Origin: Todiramphus chloris collaris
Taxonomy: Eukaryota > Chordata > Aves > Coraciiformes > Alcedinidae
Assembly (NCBI GenBank): GCA_025345505.1
Contig: JANVCC010010406.1
Location: 13,117,242-13,181,241 of the forward strand
DNA: 64,000 bases
Direction: 5' to 3'
This document shows, one piece after another, positions 27,158 to 38,886 of the stretch. The notes beneath the pieces were generated by a model that was given only the letters and a program-made list of their open reading frames with translations, had not been told where the DNA came from and ran no database searches. The position numbers were made by a program, and so were the translations under genes. The number at the start of each line of letters is the position of its first letter. Within the stretch, counting starts at the first letter, position 1.

Positions 27158-27374
27158 TGTGGTCAGCAGATGACAAGAGGTGATTCTACCCCTCTATTCT
27201 GCTCTGGTGAGACCGTAGCTGGAATACTGTGTTCAGCTCTGCAGCCCTCAACACAGGAAGGACATGAATCTGATGGAGCAGATTCAGAAGAAGGCCACAA
27301 AAAGGATCAAAGGGCTGGAACACTTTTCCTACGAGGACAGTCTGAGGAAATTGGGATTGTTCAGCCTGGAGAAG
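27158..27374 (+). mobile_element. CR1 LINE fragment, sense (post-RT segment)
   Basis: Sense CR1 ORF2 sequence downstream of the RT core. The conserved reading is recognisable across frames: ILPLYSALVRP-like, LEYCVQ-like, RRATKRIKGLEHFSYEDSL-like (decayed) and [11 protein letters not shown]. It ends abruptly at about 27374, where antisense CR1 begins. The fragment corresponds to a part of ORF2 that is absent from the adjoining antisense copy. No intact frame. Confidence 0.85.
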
Positions 27375-28165
27375 AATCATGGAATGCCTTGCGTTGGACG
27401 AGACCTCCAACCCCCTGCAGTGAGCAGGGACATCCTCAACTAGAACAGATTGCTCCATGCAACCTGACCTTGAACGCCTCCAGGGATGGGGCCTCTACCA
27501 CCTCCCTGGGCAACCTGTTCCAGTGTTCCACCACCATCATAGTAAAGAACTTCTTCCTAATGTGCAATCTAAATCTACCCTTCTCTAGTTTAAAACCATT
27601 ATCCCTCATCCTATCACTACATGCCCTTGTAAACAATCCCTCCCCCACTTTCTTGTAGAACTCCTTCAGGTACTGGAAGGCTGCTATAACCTCATGAGTT
27701 TCACCTGGACCCACTTCTCCAGCTTGTCCAGGTCCCTGTGGATGACATCTTGCCCCTCTGGCATATCAACCACACCATTCATCTGAGTGTCATCTGCAAA
27801 CTCGCCAATGGTGCACTCAATCCCACTGTCTATATCATTGATGAAGATATTAAACAACACTGGCCCCAGTATGGATCCCCGAGGTACACCACTCATCACC
27901 AGTTTTTGTCTGGACACTGAGCCACTGACCACTACCCTCTGGACGCAACCATCCAAACTTTCATTACCTGTGCAGTTCCTTCTTGCCTTTTCACTTGACC
28001 AGCAGGCCTCAGCTCAGCCATGCTGGTCTCCTCCCTTCCTTGCTTGATTTCTTACACCTGAGAATCGAGAGCTCTTGCACTCAATGGAAAGTACCCTTAA
28101 AGATCTGCCAGCTCTGTTCTACTCCCTTGTCCCCAAGGACAATTTCCCAGAAGGTCCTATTGACT
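27375..28165 (-). mobile_element. CR1 LINE, antisense, internally deleted
   Basis: The 3' end lies at 27375 (AATCATGGAATG on the + strand). Going up the element on the minus strand there are the C-terminal domain (HWNRLPREVVEAPSLEAF, about 27450-27530), IAAFQYLKEF (about 27660), then directly RDLDKLEKWVQ and the RT active-site box FADDTQMNG (about 27780), LGPVLFNIFINDID (about 27850), and from about 27965 the EN-RT linker region. Two internal deletions are implied: between KLM and the IAAFQYLKE segment, and between the RT and the linker. Inactive. It abuts an inverted CR1 fragment on its 3' side. Confidence 0.85.
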
Positions 28166-31100
28166 GACTCTGTTAGATGTGAGTATCAGCTCTGAAGAAC
28201 TCTCACAAAACTGTTTTCACAGGTTGCAGCTACATTTTTTGGATATTATGCCTTCTTGATGTCAGTATGGACTGAATATTCAGTAGAAACAAAAGAGAAG
28301 CAAAATCACAGTGAAAAACAAGAAGTCAGGAGGATCTCCTCTCTCCTCTGAACGTTTTCCTGAACCTTGATGTTAACACCATGTTTGAGCTACTACACTG
28401 CCTTGTAGGAACAAGAAAGAGACTTCAGTGCTTCAAAAGCAGTAGGTGTTGTCATAGACTGAAGTAAACTGCTGTGATGTCTTTGCAATACCAGTATCTC
28501 ACCTGACACAAACAGTGCATAGGGGTATGTAGGAAACCAACCCCAGACAAGTAAGAGAGAAGCAGTGTGAGACACTCTCATTCAGCAGGTCCGTTTTAGT
28601 ACAGTGAGACCCCACACAGACTTTTGCACTTAGCTGTATAAAGCAGTCCTATGGGAATGCTGCCCACGCAGAAGATGACGCATGCTGCAGCATGGTTCTC
28701 ATTGAAGCTTCTGTCTCTAAACAGGTGCAAAGAACAACAAGGACAAACATCAGTTTTAATGAAAGTAAGGTGGAGAAACTCTCCTCAAGTAGCTACACCA
28801 AATTCTGTTTTTCCCCAGTCTGTCGATTCAGTGATCTAATCCATAGTTGTCCACAATAGTAACAACATCATGATTCTGCAGCATATTTGCTAAATAATAT
28901 CTTCCAAGACAATCTGAAAATAATAGTCTTGTGTACAGAGGTCTTAGATCACACAGTGATTCCAGTGTTACATAATGCCTCATGCAATTAACCTGTCATT
29001 ATAGCAAAATTAACATTCATAGATGCTAAACAGGGATTTGTGACCTGTTTTTAAAACAGCAGAACACAGTGTGTATTCTAAAGGAACCAATCTTCAGGAT
29101 GATTTTCTATATAGTATTTGACATAGATAGTGATTAGCTTAAACAGGCACTTTGTACTCTGTCACGTTCAAATACTTTCCACAGTCATGCAGCTCTTTGC
29201 TTGCCAGCCTTTGAGAGTAGGGGAACAGAAAGGAAGAGAGTCTTTTTTTTCTAGAAGTCAAAATCAGAGGAAGATTTTCAAAGATGTATTCATTATTTCT
29301 TGAGAGGCAATATCAGCAAAAGATGTTTTCTCTGTCTTGCTTGATCTCCAGCCAGTGACAATTTCTGAGAAAGTATAAAGGAGTTTGGAGTATTGCACTG
29401 CATCAAGCAGAACAGTTCAGAGTTGAAAGATTAATTCTTCTCTAGAAAAGTTTAGCCTGTAAATCAAGCCATTTCTGTGCATTGTGTGGTGAGAGTGGGA
29501 GAATAAAAGATAACCCATTAAAAAACCACTCAACTCTATATTCATGAAATGCCTGACAAGATCACCGTATTATAGTGATTTACAAATGGCACATAGTTGG
29601 GATAAGGATAGCAGTCTTGCTGACAGATTTTCACACATATGCATAAATATGTGCTTGTACAAACACACATACCTAAAATCTGGCTAAAATCCAGGCTGCA
29701 AAAGCTTTCTCTGCCCCTGAACTAATGTGTCCTTTGCAATACAACTTTGTATATCGAAAGTTTTATTGTAAATCTGTGCTTATGTTTGGAAAATATATTC
29801 TGGAATTTAAAATCACAATTAGGTCTGAATGAAGCATCTAAGTAAGGAGTGGAAACTTACCTTCCACTGCTCAAAGTTACCTTATTTCTTCTGAAAACTG
29901 CCAGGAGTATCTTGTTTATTTTTAACCAATCTTCTTTGTGTGTAAGGAAACTTAATAATTTTTCAGCTAAGTATTTCAATTTATATGCTAAAATAAGAAC
30001 ACAATAAACTTCAGAGTGAAAGAGCACATCAAACTCTCATAATAAACCTAAATGATGAGCCCTCCAGTATGCTGTGGACAGAAAAGTCTTCATGAGGTAT
30101 ATATACAGCTGACTCAAAACTGAAGAATGGTGATGTCGCTGATTTGTAGAAAGAGCTGCTACTGTGGAGCCAGCAGACAGACAGAACCAAGGGATTACAA
30201 TACAGATACAGTATAGGCAGAGAAGGAAGTAAGAACCAGCTCTAGAAATAAAAGTCAGAAAAGCAGAAGCTACACAACTGCAGTCCCAAACTGACAGGGG
30301 GTGGTGTGACATGCATATGCATGAAGCAAACAAAATTTCACAGCAGCATAGTCCTAGAAAGTCTGCTATGGATTACGGATTTACAAGTATGGAGCCAGAA
30401 AATTCATGTCCAGGAGTGTAGCACCCCTTATCCCCTCCTTACAGATAACTCTTGGGCTCTGGTGTGAAGAGGGCTCTGGATATGTCTGTGAGTACGTTGA
30501 GGTGTAGGAGGTACATCTTCATCCCCTGCAGACCTTGCAGATGCCCAGTTGTGCATTCAGATGCAGGATGTAGCATAGCATAAGACCTGCATATGAGGGT
30601 AATTCAGCTGCAAAGCAACAAGCAAAGGTTCAGAAGACAGCTGAGCTGTGCCAATTTACTTGAAGTGCTGGGGTAGGAGAGGCTCGGGAGGGGCAGTCAC
30701 ACCCAAGGAAACAAGAAGGAAATATGGAAAAAAGTCCCTACAGTGGACATAGTTGTCATGGGACAGAACTTGACCAAGATTGTCAGTGGTCTTGAAAAAT
30801 AGTCCTGGGTATATGCCTTGCATTAAGCCCTTGCCAAGACTGTATGCTGTCAGTCAAAAGTGCCTTTCTCATACACAGAAAAACAGCAAAACAAGAAAGA
30901 AACCCACAAGACAGAATTCCTGTAAGAGGAAGCGCAAACACTTTGTATAATCATGTGCATACTTTCCATCTTTTGCAGTACAATGTGATTTCTCAAAGCA
31001 AAACTGGATGCTGAACTCTGTCAGCAAGAAAAGTGCTTATTCCCACAAAGGCATAATTCCCAGAAAACATAAAGCCTGTTAACTGCACAGGCCACTCCTT

Positions 31101-32125
31101 GCACACCCTTACAGGTGTCTTACTGTCATGTTTTGGTCTCTGCTTACAGCATGTTTCCAGTTTCTCTACATACAGCTGATACTCGTTCCCACTCATTAAC
31201 ATTTGTTCCTGCTGACGCGGCTGTGTGCCTTTTTAATGTTTGTTTGTGTTCATTGCAGGGCTGAGATGAGCTGCTGGTGTCTGAAGAGCTGCTAATGTTT
31301 ATGAATTAGCCACTGCATACAGTAAGCAAGGCCCAGTGGGAAGCCCTGCAATACGCAATACCAGTTGATTCTTCTGCTGATTGCCTGGTTAAATCACTTT
31401 GTTCTTCACCATCCCACCTGTAAAAAAAGGGCAATGAACTCGTTAAACTAGAGGAATATGGTACTGTTCTTTTTCTGTGTGCATGTCTTCTTTCCATATG
31501 AATGTTTGTTGGTGTAACGCATTGACTTGTGGAAGTACGTGCTGTCTATTTCTCCGTTTTTTCTACTCCCCTGAGCCACCTGACACACAGCTATTTCTGG
31601 ACATGTAGTCTGCTGAACATCACAGTTTTTTCTGTTGAGTATGTTAAGACAGGGTCACAGTCAGATCCTCCTAGTTCAGCAAGTCATTCCACGCAAGCAG
31701 AGATGCGGTATCTTTGTCCACATACATATCATGTAGCAAACACAAGTCGTTAGCTTGCAGTGCAAGAGGGCTAAATGAGAGCTGCATTGTTTTGCACATG
31801 CTGTGGGTTCAGAGCTTGTGTACAGACAACCTCCCAACCTCCATGGCTCGGCTGGTTCCTATTGATCTCATATACCTTGGTAACTTTGACTGTGTTTGCA
31901 CCCTCAGGCTCATGAGCATTCAGATCCTAAAACATACACCCAAAACAATGCAGGGAGCTTCTCTGCAATATGGTTTCATCCTAATGTTTGTGCTACCTTG
32001 TTTTCCATATTAACACTGTCCTGCCCACCACTGTGGTTGCATGGGTTGGGAGATACCTGGGATGCAGAGGGGCAATTCCTGTTTTCTTTTACTAAGTATA
32101 AATATGCTTTATGGCCGTATGTCCT
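28166..32125. other. Gene-free interval
   Basis: About 4 kb with no recognised exon, RNA gene or repeat. The longest ORF (minus, 30037-30333) has no known domain. Confidence 0.5.
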
Positions 32126-32760
32126 GTCATAGAATCATAGAATTGTCAGGGTTGGAAGGGACCTCAAAGATAACCTAGTTCCAACCCTCCTGCCATGGGC
32201 AGGGACACCTCTCACTAGAGCAGGTTGTTCAGAGCCCCATCCAGCTTGGCCTTAAAAACTTCCAAGGATGGGGCTTCCACCACCTCTCAGGGCAACCTGT
32301 TCCAGTGTCTCACCACCCTCATGGGGAAGAAATTCTTCCTAATCTGAATCTACCCACCTCTAGTCTTGATCCATTCCTTCTAGTCCTACCACTACCTGAC
32401 AACCTAAAAAGTCCCTCCCCAGCTTTCTTGTAGCCCCCTTCAGATACTGGAAGGCCACAATAAGGTCTCCCCGGAGCCTTCTCTTCTGCAGACTGAACAA
32501 CCCCAACTTTCTCAGTCTGTCCTCATAGAAGAGGTGCTCCAGCCCTCTGATCATCTTGTGGCCCTTCTCTGGACACGTTCCAGCACATCCATATCCTTCC
32601 TGTCATAGGGGCTCCAGAACTGGACACAGTGCTCCAGGTGAGGTCTCACTAGAGTGGAGTAGAGGGGGAGAATCACCTCCCTCGACCTGCTGGCCATGCT
32701 TCTCTTGATGCAGCCCAGGATACGATTGGCATTCTGGGCTACAAAGGCTGTCACTGTCAA
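32126..32760 (-). mobile_element. CR1 LINE 3' end, antisense, 5'-truncated
   Basis: The + strand begins CATAGAATCATAGAATTGTC and GGGTTGGAAGGGACCTC, the reverse complement of a typical bird CR1 3' end. Minus-strand peptides [37 protein letters not shown] and [19 protein letters not shown] belong to the CR1 ORF2 C terminus. The CR1 match fades at about 32745-32760, giving a copy of about 630 bp. Among the left-hand copies it is one of the least diverged. Confidence 0.92.
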
Positions 32761-34992
32761 CCTTTGATTTGCTGCAGTATCTCTCTCCTCATTGTGTCTG
32801 TGCATATGTGTGTGAGGTGACCCATTGCCTGCACAGATCACTAGTTCACTAGTTCACTCCCTCAAACAGAACACAGTTGGGCTCAAGATTTAATAGAACA
32901 CATGTTGATATATTATGGTATCATTTAGTGTTGCTGCCCAGAGATTTGTGTTCTCTATCCTGATAGTTATAATACTTATAAATCAAATTAACTCTGATTC
33001 TGCAATTCTTTAACACCTTCTGTATACCAATACTTCTTGTAGTCTTCTGACAGTTTCAAACATGCAGAATTCAGAGAGTTTTCAGCTTTGTAGCCAGAAT
33101 CACACCTTGAAAGTCCCCAGTGCCTGGTAAGAGCTGGTACATACACAGATGCCAATGCACTTCACATGATGCAGGTTTAAGAGATGGGGTAATTTGCTCT
33201 GGAATTTGCCTGAGCAGCTTCTGCTTTGTGAAGGTAATTCTGCCTAAATGCACTTTTAGGGGGCGTCGTGACAGGGATATTTCCCTGATAAAGCATCTAG
33301 GGACCAGCTGCAGTAAACATTGTGGGTTTATCTGTTTGAAGAGCTGCAACTTACAACAACCAGTAGAAGTTCGCTGGGAGGGTGGAGATACCATGGAGTG
33401 TCAGAGGTGGAAATAGATATCAACAAGGACACTTTGCTACACAGTCAGTGATGGTAGCTCACATAGCCTGTCTTGGTCCCTGTGCTCAGGTACATTGCTG
33501 CAGCCATCAGTACATCCTTTGGACATACATCACTGCTGTTGCCATGGTTGACACTGCCTAACTACTCAGGTATCAAGCTGCCAACTTAACCCCAGTAAAG
33601 TTTTTCAGTCTGCCTCTTGCCTATGTGTGGTGCTTGCTCTCTGTGTTCTCTTTCCTTGTAGGTTCAGGCAACGGTGATGTGTGGAGGCAGGGGATTGCAC
33701 AGGCACTGGGCTCCACCATAGCATGTGAGCAAGAAGTCGTGTGAGGAGCTGGATGATGGTGATTAGTCCACCCCTCAATTATCCTCTCTTCCTACTCAGT
33801 CTGCACTTTCTAAGCACTCTCTGGGTAGCTACAGCAGTAGGGTGGGCAAGTGAAAAAAAAAAAAAAATAGAAATAGCAGGGAAGCTTTTGTTCAGCAGAA
33901 GCATGACACTCTGAAGGCTAAGAAAGTCTACCAGAGTGGTAGGATGCAGATGCCTGAAGTCACAGGGCAGGAAAAATCCTCTTGCTCACTGCTGCTTGCA
34001 TTTGAGTCTAACTGAGACAAGGAGAGTTGAAAAGCAGAGTGAAGGCTGCTTCTGTTCTGATCAGATCTGGTGTTTTGGCAAAGCTGTAGCTCAGGGTTGG
34101 CTTTTGGGGTTTTTTTGGGTTTTTTTTTTTGGACAATCATTCTTCATAAAGAACTGGTGTGTGGAGAGGTACACACAACAGAATCCTAAATCTCCTAATC
34201 CCTGAGTTACCCTTCAAAGTTTTATCAGACACTGCAGACAGTTAGTCTAATTTTAAGCTTTATTATGCTTTTTGAGTGCTCTAACATGACAAACAGGACA
34301 CCAATAATTATAATGATATTGCTAATCACCACTAGCAGTATTTTCCACATTGTCAACACAGCTTGAGAGGTCACTGAAGGTTAATGGAAGAGTCTGTCTG
34401 AACTCTTTGAAACAACCCCCTGTATAACTTTTGAGTGCAATTCCCTATGGATAGCTGAGCCTATTATTTCAAGGCTTCAAGATGTTAAAGTAGTTTGAGC
34501 CAAAACTTTTATCACAAAGCAGAATTACTGAATGAAGTTCTAGGGTTGTTGTTTAAGTAGGTCAAAATAGATGACTTTACAGCCTTTCCTGACTTTAAAA
34601 AACTACTAAATTATGAACAGTTACTCTAGTGAAGTAGGCACTGAAGACTTACGGAGCCATATAAATTACTTAAGATTATTTTACCTCAAAAGTTATCATT
34701 ATTTTAACCAAGGCAAACAAAGCATATTCAGTTCTGAAGCTGATTTACTTGGTGAAAAAACACTGCAGTTATTCAGTCCCCTGTCCTGGGAAAAGTCACC
34801 ACTCCTTATGATGATGACTTGCAAAGACTCATCTTTGCATAACCTTCAATTTTAATGACAGTTTTCTCTTGTAAAAGTACTGCTGATACCAGTAAACTGG
34901 TATCCAAAGCACTGTCTGATAGATTGGACAATGTTCTCCACTGTTACTCAATGTCAAGATTTCATGTTTCTTCTTCTACCCACAGAAACACT
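32761..34992. other. Gene-free interval
   Basis: No exon recognised. Both strands are open over 33071-33416, but the peptides match nothing I know. A T/G homopolymer patch lies at about 34098-34132. Confidence 0.5.
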
Positions 34993-37140
34993 GAATCATA
35001 GAATCAGAACATCTCAAGCTGGAAGAGGCCCATAGGGATCATTAAGTCCAACTCCTTGTTCCTTTCAGGACAATCTAAAACTGAACCATATGAGTAAGAG
35101 TGTCATTCAGATACTCCATGAACTCTGACAGACTTGGTGCTGTGACCACTTCCCTGGGGAGCCTGTTCCAGTCATCACCCTCTCACTGAAAAACCTTCTC
35201 CTAATGTCCAATCAGAATTTCCCCTGACACAGCTTCATCCCACCTCCTCGTGTCCTGGTGGTGGTTACCACAGACAGGAGATCAGCACCTCACACTCCAC
35301 TGCCCCCCTTGAGGAAACTGTAGATTGTGATATGGTCACTTCTCAACCTTCTCTTCTCCAAGCTGAACAAACCAAGTGACCTCAGCCACTCCTTGTAAGT
35401 TTTGCCCTTGAGGCCTTTCATCATCTTGGTCACTCTCCTCTGGACACACTCTAACAGTCTGATGTCCCTCTTATATTGAGTTGGCCAAGACTGCACACAA
35501 TACTTGTGGTGGGACTGCCCTACTGCAGTGCAGAGTGGTACAATCACCTCCTCCAGCTGGCCGGCTATGCTGTGTTTTGTGCACCCTGGGACACACTTGG
35601 CCCTTTTGGCTGCAGGACACTGTTGACTCTTGTTCCACTTGCTATCAACCTAAACCCTCAGGTGTCTTTCCATGGGGCTGCTCTCCAGACTCTTATCCTC
35701 CAGTTTGTACATAAACCCTAATCCAGGGGGTGAATCCTGCACTTACTCTTGCTAAATTTTATATGTCTGGTGATTGTCCAACTCTCTAGTCTATCCAGAG
35801 TTTTCTGTGAGGCCTCTCTACCCTCAAGGGAGTCTACAGCTCCTCCCATTTTAGCATCATCAGCAAATGTACTTAATGTATATTTGACTCCTGCATCCAA
35901 GTCATTTAAAAAACACATTGAAGTGCACTGGCCTTAAAATCAAGCCCTGGGCAACACTGGTGACTGGCTGGCAGACTGATGTGACCCTATTTACTAAAAC
36001 TTTTTGAGGCTGACCCATCAGCCAATTGCTCACCCAGTGTGTTATGGACTTGTCAGACTGTGTGCTGGACACTCTGTCCAGAAGGATGCTATGAGAGACA
36101 GTATCAAAAAGTTTGCTAAAATAAAAAAAAAAAAAAAAGAACCAGTAACAAAAAAAACCCACATCTACTTTCTTCCTTTAGTCTACTAGATGAGTGATGT
36201 TGTCATAAAAAGAAATGAAGTTGTGAACCCATGCTAGCTATGACCAATGACTGCATTATCTTGCGAGTGTTTTTCAGTAACTCCCAGAACTCCAGTAACC
36301 TTCTTTATAATTTTACCAGGCACCAAAGTGATACTGTCAGGCCTGTAATTGCCAGGGTCTCCCTTATTACCATTCTTGAAAACTGGGATAATATTTGCCA
36401 GCTTCCCATTGACTGGGACCTCTCCAGACTCCCAAGACATTTAAAAAATAATGGAGAGAGGCCCCACAATAACATCAACCAGCTCTTTCAGTACCCTGGG
36501 ATGGATTCCATTGGGCCCTGTAGACGTGGGTGACATCTGGAGCGGCAAGTCTTGAACAAGTTCGGGGTTGACTGGGAGTTTATTATTCGCCTAGTTATGG
36601 TATTCCAACACAGGGAAGTTTTCCAGGCATCCCAGGGCCCATCATCAGTGTTGAAGACAGACACAAAGAAGGCATTAAACTTCTCTGGTCTATGTGCCTA
36701 TTTGTGAGGTGACCAACCTCATGAAGTAATGGACCCATGTTATCTCTTGTCCTTCTTTTGCTGTTAACATACTTAAAAAATTTCTTTTTGTTACCCATCA
36801 CAGTTCTGGCCAGCCTGAACTCTAATCAAGCTTTGGTCACACAAATTTTCTGCCTACAGTGGTGAACAGTATCTTTGTCCTCCCTTGTTTCTTGTTTCCG
36901 TGCATCCATGCATGTACGTACACTTTCCTTTTCTGCCTAAGTTCTAGAAGAAGATCTCTGTTCAGATAAGCCTGACTTCTGGCCTGCTTGCTTGACACTT
37001 TTGAATTTCCTGCTCCTGTGCTCTTAAGAGATGGCTCTTAAAAAGTGACAGGCATTTATTGACCCCTTCAAAAGGAGATTGCCAAGGGATCTTACTAACT
37101 GGCTCCTTCAGCAACCCAAATTGTGCTCTTCCCCATACGG
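34993..37140 (-). mobile_element. CR1 LINE, antisense, about 2.1 kb
   Basis: The 3' end is at 34993 (GAATCATAGAATCAGAAC on the + strand). Minus-strand landmarks in element order are the EN-RT linker (about 36940-37130), KKKFFKYVNSKRRTRDNMGPLL (about 36720-36790; 20 residues or fewer are diagnostic), the RT fingers NIIPVFKNGNKGDPGNYRP (about 36330-36400), FDTVSHSILLDRV (about 36070-36110), the active-site box FADDAKMGGAV (about 35840), and YCVQSWPTQYKRD plus [17 protein letters not shown] near 35340-35500. Several frame breaks; inactive. The tail differs from the 32126 copy, suggesting another subfamily. An A-rich patch has grown inside it near 36121-36165. Confidence 0.92.
36121..36165 (+). 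repeat. A-rich tract inside CR1
   Basis: Two A runs (about 16 and 8 bases) flank GAACCAGT within the RT part of the antisense CR1. They interrupt the RT reading and so postdate the insertion. Confidence 0.7.
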
Positions 37141-38241
37141 AAGATTTTATGCAATTCTTATTAATGTCATTTATGAAGATAAGCAGCACACCGAGTAAGA
37201 CAGCTAAGAAAAAAAGAAAAAGGGGCGTGGGGGGATGGGAAAGTCTTTTCTGGTCACTTAATTTTCTTATCTGTCCAGGCTGAGAGTCTAGCAACCCAGA
37301 ACCAAGTCTCACCTCAAAGTAAAAAATATAAATAAAGCAATTTTATTTTACCTATTCATCAGTTAAGAGGCAAGTTTGAGCAGAGCATGCCAGGTGCCCA
37401 AGAGCTACATTCCCCAGTGTATCTAGGTCAAAGCAATTAGTCTGAGCAGAAGTGAAGCTAGCTACCTTTCTTGCTTTGCTTAGTAGTGGTGCCCAACATT
37501 TTAGTCCAGGTGCATGAGGTGTTGGCCTCTGACGATCTCAAAGTTCACCCTCTAGAAGCTCCTGCTACTGCAGAATGGTATGAGAAATGATCTCTTGAGA
37601 AGTGAGCAATAAGCCTTAGTGGGTACTTCTCAGAAGTAAAACCAGGCAGTCTGACAAAAAACAAAACAAAATGCTACAGTGGAGGCTGGCAAGAGGAATA
37701 CGGTTATCCTGAATATTGATTAAGAAACACTCATGAATTTTTAGTAGTAAAAAGATGTCATTGCAGACTGTTTTTTTTCCTATGTATGAATTAGTGTGCT
37801 TAGAACAAAGAAACAGCCTTGAAGTTGGACATTAATTTGCATTAAGGTTGCTAACAAAGGACTCACCATGGCATGGTTTAATGTTCAAAGCAAACTGCAA
37901 AGCAGATTGGTATCTGTAACAAGAAACTGACAATCTCTGTTGAGGATAAAACCTCCTTCAAAACACAGAGAAAGCATCTCTCCAGACTAGTTCATCTTTA
38001 TGCTATTAAATACACCCTTCCAGAGAAACAAGAGGGGCTTTATTCTGCTTACCAGCAGCTCATGAAGAGCTTGACATGAAGTAGCATGCTCAAAACCCCT
38101 TCACACCCTTGTACTTCACTTGCACTGTGTCCGGAGTATCATGAAACCCACGCTCCCAGAGCACAGCCAAAGCTTCACACACAGACTGTGACTTTCCTCA
38201 GACCTTAACCAGATGGAGGTATTCTAACCGGGACTAAAAAA
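37141..38241. other. Gene-free interval just upstream of KCNV2
   Basis: No exon or repeat recognised. It may hold distal parts of the KCNV2 control region. Confidence 0.4.
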
Positions 38242-38669
38242 GGATTACTTTTATTTTTTTACCTTTGGAAAACATTTTAAGAGTTACTGTAGTGATTTCC
38301 TACCCACTATCTTCATATCAGTTATGAATTATTTTCATTAAAGAAAACCAAGACATGCTATACTCATGTACATGAAAGAAATCTGTAATGTTCTGTCTCT
38401 GCCCATGTCTATCTTCCCCCCCCCCCCCCCCGCCCCTCATACAATTTCATTTTGAGATTACTCTTAATCCAGACATCCTTGAATTAGGAAAACGTATGCA
38501 GTTTATTGTCAATAAAACTTTTGGGTCTTTTTTTCCCCTCCTGATTTTTCATAGATTTATGGATCCATAATCATTCACGTCACAGCCTGAGGGAGATGAG
38601 GCTGGAACAGGATAATAGCCTTTAAATCCCCTTCTCTAAGCACTCAGATCTTCCCTGTCAGCAAGATTA
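38242..38669 (+). promoter_or_regulatory. Candidate KCNV2 upstream control region with TAATCY homeodomain sites
   Basis: Within about 650 bases upstream of the KCNV2 start there are four CRX/OTX-type cores: GGATTA at 38242-38247, AGATTA at 38455-38460, TAATCC at 38465-38470 and AGATTA at 38664-38669. The middle two face each other across four bases. Kv8.2 is photoreceptor-specific in vertebrates, and CRX/OTX proteins bind TAATCC/T, so the sites are plausible. No TATA box or CpG island stands out and the transcription start is not located. Confidence 0.4.
38416..38431 (+). repeat. Poly(C) tract, 16 bases
   Basis: Uninterrupted C run, followed by GCCCC, about 455 bases upstream of the chosen KCNV2 start. 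Its length is likely to vary or be mis-sequenced. Confidence 0.9.
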
Positions 38670-38886
38670 AAACGGTCAACAGCAGTCTTCATGTGTCTAT
38701 ATCCCACACGGAGCTCTCACAACAACTGGAGTGGTGGCTGGCAGGGAGGAAAATGCAGAACTGCTGTTGTGTGTGATATTACTGAGATAAGGAGAGAAGA
38801 AAACAGGATTGTCAGCCTTTGTAGTGTTGGAAAGGACTGGTGTTAATTCCTTGATCAAGTGAATGCAGGAAGGGAGAAGAGTAAGT

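Noticed and set aside
27170-27658. 162-codon plus-strand ORF, the longest outside KCNV2
   Set aside because: It runs out of frame through a sense CR1 fragment and then antisense CR1; a chance ORF created by the rearranged repeat.
33071-33416. About 100-codon ORFs open on both strands
   Set aside because: Mutual antisense openness and no known motif suggest low stop density by chance.
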